DNA of 49,528 nucleotides from Pyrinomonadaceae bacterium (GCA_022843305.1 JALHNX010000015.1:1-49528); one strand, 5' to 3'. Positions 8,517 through 17,185 are shown, numbered from the stretch's first letter. Notes: generated from the letters alone by a model not told the origin. Made by a program: numbers and translations.

Positions 8517-9026
8517 TTCACCTGACGCAGTGTTGGTTTTTGTCTCCGAAGTTGAATGTTGCTCACTTTCAGCGAGCGGTTGTCAACCTTGCATAAACGG
8601 AGCGATTCTCGCTCCGCTATGCTGTTAGTCTCCTTCGGAGACTAATTTTTATTAAATCGCGTAAGGTTAGTGAAGTAATTCTTATTTCGGCTCTAACGCT
8701 TTTTTGAGGCAGATTGTTTAAATCAAACCGCGAAATTATTCGCGGTTTGATTTTTTTATTTGTGAAATTATTCGCATTAATTCATTAAATCAGCCAAGGA
8801 ATTTGTGCATTTATAGTTCATTCGCAGTTGGAACACAGTTTGCTTTTCTATTATGCAAAACTCCGGTGTCGGAGAATTGAAGTTATTAGTTTCTCCCTAA
8901 AAGTAATATTTATTTTACCGCGTAGGCTTGGCACAAAGAGACAAAAAATTTACGAAAAAGGGTGCTGCAAGCAAGGTTGAAAATTAAATAGTTTCTTTCG
9001 GCAGAGCCTTCACCAAAGGAGGTTAT
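8517..9026. other. 510-nt gene-free spacer before the hydrogenase operon
   Basis: No credible ORF. It holds two short hairpins (8598-8604 with 8610-8616, and AGTCTCC/GGAGACT at about 8627-8643) and the terminator at 8720-8753. An AT-rich stretch follows, expected to contain the hydrogenase promoter, and then the GGAGG before 9027. I could not identify a convincing promoter or operator for the hydrogenase. Confidence 0.5.
8720..8757 (+). terminator. Strong rho-independent terminator
   Basis: A 15-bp perfect stem (8720-8734 with 8739-8753) with a 4-nt loop is followed by a run of Ts. It lies about 200 nt past the EEP gene and insulates the hydrogenase operon from upstream transcription. Confidence 0.8.
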
Positions 9027-10211
9027 ATGGAAAAAATTGTCCCGACTATCCGGCAAGCAATGGATGCCAAGGGATATTCGCGCCGCGATTTTATGCTGTT
9101 TTGCGGATTGGCAACTGCCGCTGCCGGATTGGAACTGACAGGTTTGACGCAGGTCATTCAGGCTTTTGAAACGAAACCGCGTCCGCCCGTCGTCTGGCTG
9201 CATTTTCAGGAATGCACCTGCTGCTCGGAATCTTTTATCCGTTCATCGCATCCAATCGTCGCCGACGTAATTTTTGATACGCTTTCGCTCGATTATACCG
9301 AAACCCTGCAAGCCGCATCAGGCTTTCAAGCCGAAAAAACCCGCGACGATTGTTTAAAAAATAATAAAGGAAAATATATTCTGCTCGTCGAAGGCTCGAT
9401 CCCGACCGGCGGCGACGGCGCATTTTGTATGATCGGCGGAAAATCCTCCGAACAGATTCTGAAAGAAGCCGCCGACGGCGCGGCGGCGATCATCGCCTGG
9501 GGAAGCTGTGCTTCGAACGGCTGTATTCAGGCGGCAAAACCGAATCCGACGACCGCTACGCCGATTCATAAAATCATCAACAAACCCGTGATAAACGTTC
9601 CGGGCTGTCCGCCGATTGCCGAAGTGATGACGGCGGTTGTCACGCACGTTCTGCTGTTCGGCAAAATCCCCGAACTCGATTCGCAAGGTCGCCCGAAGGA
9701 ATTTTATTCGCGGCGCGTTCACGATACGTGCTATCGCCGCCCGTATTACGATGCCGGTCTGTTTGTCGAATCGTTCGACGACGAAGCGGCGCGCAAAGGT
9801 TATTGTCTATACAAAATGGGCTGTAAAGGTCCGACGACCTACAACGCCTGTTCGGTGACAAAATGGAACGGCAATTTGAGTTATCCGATCCAATCCGGTC
9901 ACGGCTGTATCGGCTGCAGCGAATCGGGTTTCTGGGATAACGGTCCGTTTTATAAACAGATGGAATCGTTTCCCGGATTCGGTATCGAATCAACCGCCGA
10001 CACGATTGGTGCTGTCGCAACGGTCGCCACAATCGGCGGTGTCGCGGTTCACGCGATCGGTTCTGCAATCCGCAAACGCAAAGTTATTCAAGAAAATATG
10101 GATGAATCGGTTAATCTTCATCCTTCAATTCCGCCGCCTGCGCCCGACAAATCGGTGACGGAAATGCACGAGACGAACGGAGGTGACGAAAATGGCAAGA
10201 GTAGTAGTTGA
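9027..10211 (+). CDS. hyaA: [NiFe] hydrogenase small subunit, O2-tolerant type
   Basis: GGAGG precedes the ATG. The 394-aa precursor starts with a twin-arginine signal (S18-R-R-D-F22) for Tat export folded with the large subunit. The proximal-cluster ligands are six cysteines: C63, C65, C66, C161, C166 and C194. C65 and C166 are the two extra cysteines that define the [4Fe-3S] cluster of O2-tolerant membrane-bound hydrogenases (E. coli Hyd-1 has them at 19 and 120). Downstream come 'CLYKMGCKGPTTYNAC' and 'GHGCIGCSESGFWD', the medial and distal cluster segments. A C-terminal hydrophobic helix around 330-352 anchors it to the membrane. It passes electrons from H2 to the cytochrome b encoded two genes on. 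It resembles group 1d. Confidence 0.95.
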   Translation: MEKIVPTIRQAMDAKGYSRRDFMLFCGLATAAAGLELTGLTQVIQAFETKPRPPVVWLHFQECTCCSESFIRSSHPIVADVIFDTLSLDYTETLQAASGFQAEKTRDDCLKNNKGKYILLVEGSIPTGGDGAFCMIGGKSSEQILKEAADGAAAIIAWGSCASNGCIQAAKPNPTTATPIHKIINKPVINVPGCPPIAEVMTAVVTHVLLFGKIPELDSQGRPKEFYSRRVHDTCYRRPYYDAGLFVESFDDEAARKGYCLYKMGCKGPTTYNACSVTKWNGNLSYPIQSGHGCIGCSESGFWDNGPFYKQMESFPGFGIESTADTIGAVATVATIGGVAVHAIGSAIRKRKVIQENMDESVNLHPSIPPPAPDKSVTEMHETNGGDENGKSSS

Positions 10212-11907
10212 TCCCGTAACGCGCATCGAAGGTCATCTTCGCATCGAAGCCGTCGTCGAAGGCGGCAAAATTACCGACGCATACAGTTCCGGCACGATGG
10301 TGCGCGGTTTTGAAAAAATCCTGAAAGGGCGAGACCCCCGCGATGCGTGGGCGTTTGTCGAACGCGCTTGCGGCGTCTGCACGACCGTTCACGCGCTGGC
10401 AAGCGTCCGCGCCGTCGAGGACGCGATTAAAATAAGCGTTCCGGCGAACGCCGAACTGGTGCGCAATATAATGTTCTGCACGCAGTATGTTCACGATCAC
10501 GTCGTGCATTTTTATCATCTGCACGCGCTCGATTGGGTTGATGTCGTTTCGGCGCTGACGGCTGATCCGGTCGCAACTTCGGATTTGGCGAAAAGCCTTT
10601 CAAACTGGGCAAAAACTTCGCCCGGGTATTTTTCCGATCTGCAGAAGCGTTTGAAATCTTTTGTCGAAAGCGGGCAATTGGGAATTTTCGCGAACGGCTA
10701 CTGGGGACATCCGGCTTATAAACTGCCGAAGGAAGTCAACCTGATCGGTGTCGCGCATTATCTCGAAGCGCTCGAATGGCAAAAGGAAATCGTCAAGATT
10801 CACGCGATTTTCGGGGGCAAAAATCCGCATCCGAATTATCTCGTCGGCGGCGTTCCCTGTTCGTTCAATCTCGAAGAAGTCAACGCCATCAATACTGAAA
10901 AATTGAATTACGTCGGCAAGCTCATCAAAGACGCGATGAATTTTGTCGAACAGGTTTACATACCCGACCTGATGGCGATTGCCGGATTTTACAAGGATTG
11001 GGCAGGTATCGGCGGCGGTTTGAAAAATTACCTCGTTTACGGCGATCTGCCGACGAAAGGCTATGCCTATCCGGAACATTTCAAATTCCCGCGCGGCGCG
11101 ATTCTCAACCGCGATCTGTCAAAAGTTTACGATGTCAACGGCAAGGACGAAAACGAAATTAAAGAATACATTTCGCACAGCTGGTATCAATATTCGGTCG
11201 GCGACGGCGTTGGTTTGCACCCTTGGAAAGGCGAAACCGAATTTAATTTTACGGGTCCGAAACCGCCATTTGAACAACTTAACGTCGAAGGCAAATATTC
11301 GTGGTTGAAAACGCCGCGCTGGCGCGAAAATCCGATGGAAGTCGGACCGCTGGCGCGTCTGCTGGTCGGTTATGCGCGCGGCAATCAGGAAATCAAGGAA
11401 GTCGTGGACGGCGCGTTATCTCAATTAGCTGTGCCGATTGACGCGCTTTTCTCGACGCTCGGCAGAACGGCGGCGCGCGGTATCGAAACACGGCTTGCCG
11501 CCCGCTGGCTGAAAGAGTTTTACGACGAACTGATCGGCAACCTGAAAAAAGGCGAGATGAATACGTTCACGCGCGAAAAATGGGAGCCGGAAACCTGGGC
11601 GGCGGAATGCGAAGGCGTTGGTTTATCAGAAGCTCCGCGCGGTGCGCTCGCGCATTGGATTCGGATCAAAGACCGCAAAATTGACAACTATCAACTGGTC
11701 GTTCCGAGTACCTGGAACGCCAGTCCGCGCGACGGGAATGGGATGCGTTCGGCTTATGAAGAAGCTCTGATCGGAACGCCTGTGGCAAAGGACGGCGAAC
11801 CGCTGGAAATTATTCGGACGATCCATTCATTCGACCCGTGTCTGGCGTGCGCGGTTCATCTTTACGATCCTGACGGAAAAACTCTCCATCAGGTCACGGT
11901 CGAGTAG
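10192..11907 (+). CDS. hyaB: [NiFe] hydrogenase large subunit
   Basis: ATG at 10192 is preferred to GTG at 10183 because GGAGG at 10179-10183 is 8 nt upstream. The gene overlaps hyaA by 20 nt. The 571-aa product carries both nickel-binding pairs: R-A-C60-G-V-C63 near the N-terminus and D548-P-C550-L-A-C553-A-V-H556 near the C-terminus. Maturation would cut after H556 and remove 15 residues; the cognate protease is encoded at 12687. This subunit holds the Ni-Fe(CN)2CO active site, faces the periplasm and has no signal of its own, being exported with the small subunit. Confidence 0.96.
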   Translation: MARVVVDPVTRIEGHLRIEAVVEGGKITDAYSSGTMVRGFEKILKGRDPRDAWAFVERACGVCTTVHALASVRAVEDAIKISVPANAELVRNIMFCTQYVHDHVVHFYHLHALDWVDVVSALTADPVATSDLAKSLSNWAKTSPGYFSDLQKRLKSFVESGQLGIFANGYWGHPAYKLPKEVNLIGVAHYLEALEWQKEIVKIHAIFGGKNPHPNYLVGGVPCSFNLEEVNAINTEKLNYVGKLIKDAMNFVEQVYIPDLMAIAGFYKDWAGIGGGLKNYLVYGDLPTKGYAYPEHFKFPRGAILNRDLSKVYDVNGKDENEIKEYISHSWYQYSVGDGVGLHPWKGETEFNFTGPKPPFEQLNVEGKYSWLKTPRWRENPMEVGPLARLLVGYARGNQEIKEVVDGALSQLAVPIDALFSTLGRTAARGIETRLAARWLKEFYDELIGNLKKGEMNTFTREKWEPETWAAECEGVGLSEAPRGALAHWIRIKDRKIDNYQLVVPSTWNASPRDGNGMRSAYEEALIGTPVAKDGEPLEIIRTIHSFDPCLACAVHLYDPDGKTLHQVTVE

Positions 11908-11917
11908 GAGGTGCGAA

Positions 11918-12706
11918 ATGGCTGCAAATTTAACAACGCAACCGCCGATTATTGTCGGCGACGACAAAACTTTAGCTCAATCTCCAAACTTGACGGCTAA
12001 AACCGCAGAATTTGATAAAACGGCAGTTGAGCCGGTCGCTTACCGCCGTGTCTATGTCTGGGAATTGCCGGTGCGAATTTTCCATTGGGTCAACGCTTTA
12101 ACAATCGTTGTTCTTTCCGCGACGGGGTATTTGATCGGCAATCCGCAGGCGATTTTCAGCGCGAACGAAGCCTACCAGCAAAACTGGTTCGGCTGGGTTC
12201 GCTTTCTCCATTTCGCGGCGGCTTATATCTTTTTCTTTAATTTTCTGTTCCGCATTTACTGGAGCATTGTCGGCAACGAATATGCAAGCTGGCGAAGTTA
12301 CGTTCCCTACCGGAAATCTCAATTTAAGGAACTCTGGGATGTTTTGACGACGGATATTTTCCCGTTCAGACTGCACGGCAAAGTTTCGGTCGGACATAAT
12401 TATCTGGCGAGTTTTACCTATTTCGGTCTGGTTTTTCTGATTCTTCTGCAAACCATAACCGGCTTTGCCCTTTATGCGGATATGAGCAGTTTTTTTCTGT
12501 CGCATCTTTTTACGTGGGTTACGCCTCTGATCGGCAGCGACGCGCTCGTGCGCCAATGGCATCACCTTTTAATGTGGGCGTTTATCGTTTTCACGATCAT
12601 CCACGTTTATCTGGTGTTTTACCACGATTGGATCGAAGGCAGAGGCACAACGTCGTCTATCTTGGGCGGCTGGAAATTTGAAAAAGATGAAGACCTTAAA
12701 GACTGA
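11918..12706 (+). CDS. hyaC: Ni/Fe-hydrogenase b-type cytochrome subunit
   Basis: GGAGG sits just after the hyaB stop and 10 nt separate the genes. The 262-aa protein has an unusual ~40-residue hydrophilic extension, then 'VYVWELPVRIFHWVNAL' and four membrane helices. Likely haem ligands are H56, H98, H215 or H216, and H229 ('TIIHVYLVFYHDW'). It accepts electrons from the small subunit and reduces the quinone pool, so H2 oxidation is tied to respiration. The C-terminus overlaps hyaD by 20 nt, indicating translational coupling. Confidence 0.93.
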   Translation: MAANLTTQPPIIVGDDKTLAQSPNLTAKTAEFDKTAVEPVAYRRVYVWELPVRIFHWVNALTIVVLSATGYLIGNPQAIFSANEAYQQNWFGWVRFLHFAAAYIFFFNFLFRIYWSIVGNEYASWRSYVPYRKSQFKELWDVLTTDIFPFRLHGKVSVGHNYLASFTYFGLVFLILLQTITGFALYADMSSFFLSHLFTWVTPLIGSDALVRQWHHLLMWAFIVFTIIHVYLVFYHDWIEGRGTTSSILGGWKFEKDEDLKD

Positions 12707-13157
12707 AAAACCGAAAGTGCTGATCTTGGGAATCGGCAATGTTTTAATGGGCGACGAAGGCATCGGCGTGTCGGTCGTCAATGAACTCGAGAAAACTTCC
12801 CTTCCGGCGCACGTCGAGCTTCTCGACGGCGGTGTCGGAAGTTTTCTTCTTCTCGAACCGATGCAGACCGCAAAAAAAGTCATCCTGATAGACGCGACGA
12901 TTGACGGCGAAAAAACAGGAACCGTGCGCCGTCTGCGTCCGCGATTTTCGAAAGATTATCCGCGCACGCTGACGGCGCACGACATCGGTTTAAAGGATTT
13001 GCTCGATACGTTTTATCTGCTCGGCGATACGCCCGATGTTACGCTTTTCGCCGTTTCGATTCCGCCGCTTCAGGATATGACGATGCAGCTTTCACCTGAA
13101 TTGATTTCAATCGTTCCGAAAATTGCGCTGATGGTGATAGATGAAGTAAAGTTCTGA
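12687..13157 (+). CDS. hyaD: Hydrogenase maturation protease
   Basis: ATG at 12687 lies inside the end of hyaC; an in-frame TTG at 12678 is a weaker alternative. The 156-aa protein has the HycI/HybD family pattern 'ILGIGNVLMGDEGIG' with E24, then 'LIDA' with D69 and 'TAHDIGL' with H98. These three residues bind the nickel of the immature large subunit. It removes the 15-residue C-terminal peptide of HyaB once nickel is in place. The length matches the family. Confidence 0.93.
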   Translation: MKTLKTEKPKVLILGIGNVLMGDEGIGVSVVNELEKTSLPAHVELLDGGVGSFLLLEPMQTAKKVILIDATIDGEKTGTVRRLRPRFSKDYPRTLTAHDIGLKDLLDTFYLLGDTPDVTLFAVSIPPLQDMTMQLSPELISIVPKIALMVIDEVKF

Positions 13158-13260
13158 GTTCCGCCTTCAGGCGGCAAAACGTTGATAAAACTTAAGTTTT
13201 GTTTATCAATCAGAGGAATTTGCAATCCAAGCGATGCCGCCTGAAGGCGGGACTCAGAAC
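13151..13260. repeat. Inverted-repeat (REP-like) element between hyaD and hypA
   Basis: Arms 13151-13176 and 13235-13260 are 26 nt with one mismatch. The left arm includes the last codons and stop of hyaD. Each arm has an internal CCGCCTNNAGGCGG mini-palindrome. An inner pair TTGATAAA/TTTATCAA flanks the palindrome AAAACTTAAGTTTT. The same GCCGCCTNAAGGCGGGACTCANAAC unit recurs at 49241-49356. Confidence 0.75.
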
Positions 13261-13272
13261 ATTTTTTTAATT

Positions 13273-13617
13273 ATGCACGAACTTTCGATTGCCTTAAATA
13301 TGGTTGACATTGCCGCCGAAACTGCCGAACGAAACGGCGGCGGACGCGTCGAGGCACTTTATTTGAAACTCGGCGCGTTTTCGGGTGTCGTCAAAGACGC
13401 ACTGCTTTTTTCGTGGGAATTAGCCTGTGCCGATACGCCGCTCGAAGGTTCGCGTCTGGTGATCGAGGAAATTCCGTTGGTCGTCCGCTGTTCGAATTGC
13501 GAAGCGGACAGAAGGCTTGATTCGATAAACCGATTTTTCTGCCCGGTTTGCAATCAGGCGGCGACAAAAATAATTCACGGTAAAGAATTGGAAATCACGG
13601 CGTTGGAGATTGTGTAA
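13273..13617 (+). CDS. hypA: Hydrogenase nickel incorporation protein HypA
   Basis: The frame stays open back to 13234 inside the repeat, but family alignment fixes the start at MHELSI (13273). The 114 aa match the usual HypA length. H2 is the nickel ligand, and C73xxC76 with C90xxC93 form the structural zinc site. It delivers nickel to the HyaB precursor with HypB. HypB, C, D, E and F are not in this window, so hypA is separated from the rest of the set. No strong Shine-Dalgarno is visible; the repeat upstream may separate it transcriptionally from hyaD. Confidence 0.92.
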   Translation: MHELSIALNMVDIAAETAERNGGGRVEALYLKLGAFSGVVKDALLFSWELACADTPLEGSRLVIEEIPLVVRCSNCEADRRLDSINRFFCPVCNQAATKIIHGKELEITALEIV

Positions 13618-13650
13618 CGCGTAAAACGGTTTTGTTCAGGTTCGGGACAT

Positions 13651-14172
13651 TTAATTTGTAGTTTCGATTGAAAGGATTTGCTTTTTTAAAGTTTGAAAAT
13701 AATAAACCCGAATTTCCAAACCAAAAATCGAATCATACGTTTCTTCGTCGAGATAAAATTTTATGTGTCCAATTTTCATCGAATAAACCGGAATTTGGAT
13801 GATTTCCCGATTTGCCGTGCTTTTATTTTTATAAGAAGTATCAAATTCGGGTTTTCCTTCGACAAATTTGACACCTTGATATTTTTTCAACTGATTCAGC
13901 CATTGAACGCTCCGAAATGCCCAGAAGAAACATAATCCGAATCCTAAAACGCCGACAACTGACAAAAATGATCCGAAACCCGTGAAAAGCGCGGCGAAGG
14001 CAATGGAGAAAAAGACCGTCGTGCTGAGAAAACTCAAGGTGAGATTGGCATCAACAACCGGTTTCAATTTATGTTTCTGTTTTTCCGATAATTTCAACTG
14101 GCGGTTCATTGATATATCCTTTTCGTTAAAGGACATAGCTTTCATCAATTTTTGGTCGGCAATTTTCGACAT
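13651..14172 (-). CDS. Hypothetical inner-membrane protein with two helices
   Basis: A 173-aa product with no family I recognise. A basic, polar N-terminus (1-42) is followed by two adjacent hydrophobic helices at about 45-63 and 67-86. A soluble C-terminal half contains 'KKYQGVKFVEGKPEFDTSY'. The two-helix hairpin followed by a cytosolic domain recalls YcxB-like proteins, but this is only a resemblance. Codon use looks like that of its neighbours. It is transcribed alone, convergent with hypA and divergent from the prepilin peptidase gene. Confidence 0.6.
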   Translation of the reverse strand: MSKIADQKLMKAMSFNEKDISMNRQLKLSEKQKHKLKPVVDANLTLSFLSTTVFFSIAFAALFTGFGSFLSVVGVLGFGLCFFWAFRSVQWLNQLKKYQGVKFVEGKPEFDTSYKNKSTANREIIQIPVYSMKIGHIKFYLDEETYDSIFGLEIRVYYFQTLKKQILSIETTN

Positions 14173-14366
14173 TTACTTTATTTGCGGTTTGACAGACTTG
14201 ATTTTCCGTTTAAATTATTTGACAGACAAACAGGAAAATCTTTTTAATTTCGTAAAAACTTTCTCTTTTCCTTTTCTACAGAAAAAGTTATTATATTTCA
14301 GGATAAAAGCTTATCCGCCGCATTTTGCTTTCCAATTAACAATCAAACTTTTATTTCGAGGTCTTG

Positions 14367-15263
14367 ATGAATTTTCTTTTCGCTTCGTTTGAAACGGTTA
14401 CGGGTTTGCCCGAAATTTTGGGTTACATTTTCACATTTGCGTTCGGCGCAATCGTCGGAAGTTTTCTGAACGTCGTTATTCACCGCGTGCCGAACGAACT
14501 TTCGATCGTTTTTCCCAATTCCGCCTGCCCGAAATGTAAAAATCCGATCAAGCCTTACGACAATTTGCCGATCTTGAGCTGGCTGATGTTGGGCGGAAAA
14601 TGCCGCAACTGCAAAGAAAAAATCTCGGCACGGTATCCGGCGGTCGAACTTTTGACGGGTTTGCTTTTTACTCTCACGTTTTGGGCAATCGGTTTCAACG
14701 CGTTTCTGCCGGTTTGTTTGATTTTTGTCGCCGTCATGGTTTCGCTGATCTTTATTGACGCGGAACATATGATCCTGCCGAACGTGATAAATTTTCCGCT
14801 GCTCGGTTTCGCCTTGCTCGTCAGAATAATCTACCCGATTTTTTTCGGCGCGGAATATTTTCCCGATCTTCGCCACGCGCCTTTAACCGCGATGCAGAAT
14901 CTTCCGATTTGGCTTGTTTCCTTGATCGGCGCGGTTTTGGGCGGACTCGTCGGCGGCGGTTTTCTGTGGCTGATCGGCGAAATCTGGAAACGTCTGCGCG
15001 GCGTTGACGCGATGGGTTTGGGCGATGTCAAAATGATGTTTGCCGTCGGCGCGCTTTTGGGCTGGCGTTTAACGCTTCTTTCCTTATTTCTCGGCGCGTT
15101 TTCCGGCGCAATCATCGGCGTTTTCGTCGTTTCACGGCAAAAGGAAAAGGATATGCAGACGCAAATCCCGTTCGGAATTTTTCTCGGCATCGGTTCGATC
15201 ATCGCGCTTCTTTTTGGTGAACAGATTATCGGCTGGTATTTAAATACTTTTATACCCGGCTAA
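14367..15263 (+). CDS. pilD: Prepilin peptidase (A24 family)
   Basis: ATG at 14367 follows GAGG at 14358-14361; the TTG just before is less likely. The 298-aa polytopic membrane protein has the N-terminal cytosolic domain with C54xxC57 and C79xxC82 (zinc, methyltransferase region). The two catalytic aspartates are D131 ('LIFIDAEHMILP') and D220 in the GxGD motif 'GLGDVK'. It cleaves and N-methylates type IV pilin or type II secretion pseudopilin precursors at the inner membrane. No pilin genes are adjacent. The stop abuts the stop of the convergent gene. Confidence 0.94.
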   Translation: MNFLFASFETVTGLPEILGYIFTFAFGAIVGSFLNVVIHRVPNELSIVFPNSACPKCKNPIKPYDNLPILSWLMLGGKCRNCKEKISARYPAVELLTGLLFTLTFWAIGFNAFLPVCLIFVAVMVSLIFIDAEHMILPNVINFPLLGFALLVRIIYPIFFGAEYFPDLRHAPLTAMQNLPIWLVSLIGAVLGGLVGGGFLWLIGEIWKRLRGVDAMGLGDVKMMFAVGALLGWRLTLLSLFLGAFSGAIIGVFVVSRQKEKDMQTQIPFGIFLGIGSIIALLFGEQIIGWYLNTFIPG

Positions 15264-15566
15264 CTATGAAACCCTGACGGCAGTTTCCATACATTTCGAC
15301 GAACAGTAATAGGTATTTTTACTCAACTTCAAGGCGGTTCTCTGTGGTATCCAGCTTCCGCATTTGGTGCATCTGACAAGCTGAACGTCGCCGGGATTTT
15401 CCGTATTTTCGATCCGCTTTTCCTGCTTTTCCGGCGGTTTGTTCATTTGCCGCATTTGGCGGAACATCTTTAAAACGTAAATGCCGGTTTGAATATGACG
15501 GCGAAATTTAACGGCGATAAAAATCACCAGCATTGCCAGTAAGCCTAAAATAATTAACCACTTCAT
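15264..15566 (-). CDS. Small membrane protein with C-terminal zinc ribbon
   Basis: 100 aa: one transmembrane helix (residues 2-20), a basic linker, and a zinc-binding module with C66xxC69 and C88xxxC92. It resembles PP0621-type proteins of unknown function. The start overlaps the stop of the upstream TPR gene in a TAATG junction, so the two are translationally coupled. The stop abuts pilD tail to tail. Confidence 0.72.
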   Translation of the reverse strand: MKWLIILGLLAMLVIFIAVKFRRHIQTGIYVLKMFRQMRQMNKPPEKQEKRIENTENPGDVQLVRCTKCGSWIPQRTALKLSKNTYYCSSKCMETAVRVS

Positions 15567-16309
15567 TATTTTTGAATCGTCTTGTCTTCCTTCGCCATCT
15601 GTGAGCTAAGTTCCGCAAAACTCGGCGTTTGCGGATTTATTTCCTTTAGTCGGGCGAGATATGTTTCGGCTTCCGCCGTTTTGTTTTGCTTGATCAGCGA
15701 TTGCGTCATCAAAAGCAGAGCGCGTTGATTTTTCGGGTCTGACTGCAAGGCTTTTTGCATTTCGGCAGAGCCTTTGTCGAAATCCGGCGGATTGACAAAA
15801 ATATAAGTTGATCCGTAATCCGCCCGCACGGACGCGTTATCGGGCTTTTGTTCAAGTGCTTTGGCATAAAATTCACGCGCCTTTTTAAAGTTTTCGCCGT
15901 CATTTTTCAAAGAACCAATATCGTAAAAAGCGTTTCCGAGCGCAACCACGACATCGAAATCCTTCGGATTGTTGTCATAAGCTCTTTGCAAAAGCCGCGT
16001 GGATTCCGATATTAATTCGGTGCTTTGCTTCATTATGCCGTAACTCAGCAACGCCAAGCCCAGATTTCTTTGAAAAGTGATATTTGTCGGATTGCTGTCG
16101 GCTTCGGCAATTCTCAGCCGAATTTCTTCATCGGACAGAGTATTATCGGGATTATTCTGCGGATTTTGGGTTATGTTTTTTTTCAACTGCTCGTTTTCCG
16201 CTTTGAGCTTGAGCAGTTCGTTGCCGTTCAGGGAATTTGCCAGATAAAATCCGCCGAAAAAGCTGATGATAATGCCGAGTATTGAAAGCCAAAATAATTT
16301 CGAGTTCAT
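15566..16309 (-). CDS. Membrane-anchored TPR protein
   Basis: A 247-aa protein with an N-terminal transmembrane anchor (residues ~5-24), a short coiled-coil-like segment ('LLKLKAENEQLKKN') and three or four TPR-like helical pairs from about 65 to 235. The layout is like NrfG/CcmI C-terminal domains or generic cell-envelope TPR scaffolds. There is no cytochrome c maturation gene nearby, so I do not assign that role. It is coupled to the zinc-ribbon membrane protein by TAATG. Confidence 0.78.
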   Translation of the reverse strand: MNSKLFWLSILGIIISFFGGFYLANSLNGNELLKLKAENEQLKKNITQNPQNNPDNTLSDEEIRLRIAEADSNPTNITFQRNLGLALLSYGIMKQSTELISESTRLLQRAYDNNPKDFDVVVALGNAFYDIGSLKNDGENFKKAREFYAKALEQKPDNASVRADYGSTYIFVNPPDFDKGSAEMQKALQSDPKNQRALLLMTQSLIKQNKTAEAETYLARLKEINPQTPSFAELSSQMAKEDKTIQK

Positions 16310-16349
16310 TCAAGTAAATCTTAACAAATCAAAGGGAAAAAAAGAAAAG

Positions 16350-16375
16350 CGTTGACGTTTTTCTAAACGTCAACG
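16350..16375 (-). terminator. Rho-independent terminator downstream of the RHH gene
   Basis: An 11-bp stem (16350-16360 with 16365-16375) and 4-nt loop. Read on the minus strand it is followed by a T-rich tract, so it ends the transcript from 16671 (and possibly rnpB). Confidence 0.75.
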
Positions 16376-16401
16376 ACTCTTAAATTTTCTAACAAAACTG
16401 C

Positions 16402-16671
16402 TTATTTTTTCTTATCTTCCGGCGCGATAAACGGTAGATCATCGGCACGGCGGCGCGGCAAGGGATCAGTCGTGCGGCGGCGCGGAACGGAATTTCCGCT
16501 GCGGCGGTCAACGCTGCCGACCGGAAGACCTTTGCCGTGAACGGCTTCGACTAAAATTCGCGTAATTTCCTGCGAAAGTGTCCGATGTTCCAAAGCGGCA
16601 CGGCGGCGGAGAGATTCCTTCAATTCGTTCGGGACGTATGCACCGATAAAAACGCCTTTGCGATTTGCCAT
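16402..16671 (-). CDS. Ribbon-helix-helix (Arc/CopG-type) small protein
   Basis: An 89-aa basic protein. Residues ~6-45 have the RHH pattern: a short strand 'VFIGAYVP', then helix 'NELKESLRRRAALEH', then 'RTLSQEITRILVEAV'. The tail is rich in arginine and proline and looks disordered. RHH proteins bind DNA as dimers, as antitoxins or repressors; no toxin-like partner is adjacent. AAGGAG lies 14 nt upstream of the ATG, further than usual. It directly follows rnpB on the same strand and may share its transcript. Confidence 0.72.
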   Translation of the reverse strand: MANRKGVFIGAYVPNELKESLRRRAALEHRTLSQEITRILVEAVHGKGLPVGSVDRRSGNSVPRRRTTDPLPRRRADDLPFIAPEDKKK

Positions 16672-16730
16672 ATTTTATTAAATAGCTCCTTAAAAGTGAA
16701 TTAAACTAAAAAAAAATCTGCCCTGCAAAA

Positions 16731-17140
16731 GTGAAACAAGCCTGTAAGCCGAATTTTGTATCTGCAAAAGCAGACGGCAATCATTCATCTAGGCTTTTCG
16801 TCGCCGAAAAGCTCGAGCGACCTACCCGAAAACGCCGCCGGCTTTCGCCGACCTTGAGCGGGCAGCTCAAAAATCGTTTTCCTATTTGGTCTTGCACCAC
16901 GAGGAGTTTACCCAGCCGCGCGTGTTACCAAACGCGCTGGTGCGCTCTTACATTAAGTTTTCTTGATCGAAAACCGCACCGTTTCACCCATCACCCTTGC
17001 GGGCTGGTTTGTTTTCTGTTGCACTTGTCGTCGTTTGGATTTTACTCAAACGCCCGGACGTTATCCGGCTCGCTGCCCTTTGGTGTTCGGACTTTCCTCT
17101 TATAAATTCTTTACAAGCGATTGCCCGACTTGCTTCCCTT
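16731..17140 (-). ncRNA. rnpB: RNase P RNA (class A)
   Basis: Read on the minus strand, the universally conserved elements appear in order. GAGGAAAGTCCGAACACC is at 17099-17082 (near the 5' end). The GTGCAACAGAAAACAAACC core is around 17024-17006. A 'GGTAAACTCCTCGTGGTGCAAG' region sits near 16890, then TAGATGAATGATTGCC and a 3' end ATTCGGCTTACAGGCTTGTTTCAC. The 5' GCAAGTC and 3' GGCTTGT segments can pair as P1. The RNA is the catalytic part of the tRNA 5'-processing enzyme. The ends are estimated to within about 10 nt. The plus-strand ORF over it is not a gene. Confidence 0.95.
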
Positions 17141-17155
17141 TTGCAAGGCTCAAAT

Positions 17156-17185
17156 ATCTTAACAAAAAATGTTGAACAATTACAA
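17156..17185 (-). promoter_or_regulatory. Likely rnpB promoter
   Basis: On the minus strand TTGTAA (17185-17180) and TAAGAT (17161-17156) are spaced by 18 nt, placing the start about 10 nt before the predicted RNase P RNA 5' end. Confidence 0.5.

Noticed and set aside
8929..8945. TGGCAC before the hydrogenase operon, suggestive of a sigma-54 -24 box
   Set aside because: No GC or TTGC follows at the required -12 position, so the motif is incomplete.
13234..13272. Longer start for hypA
   Set aside because: These codons come from the inverted repeat; HypA proteins begin MHELSI, with His2 needed for nickel binding.
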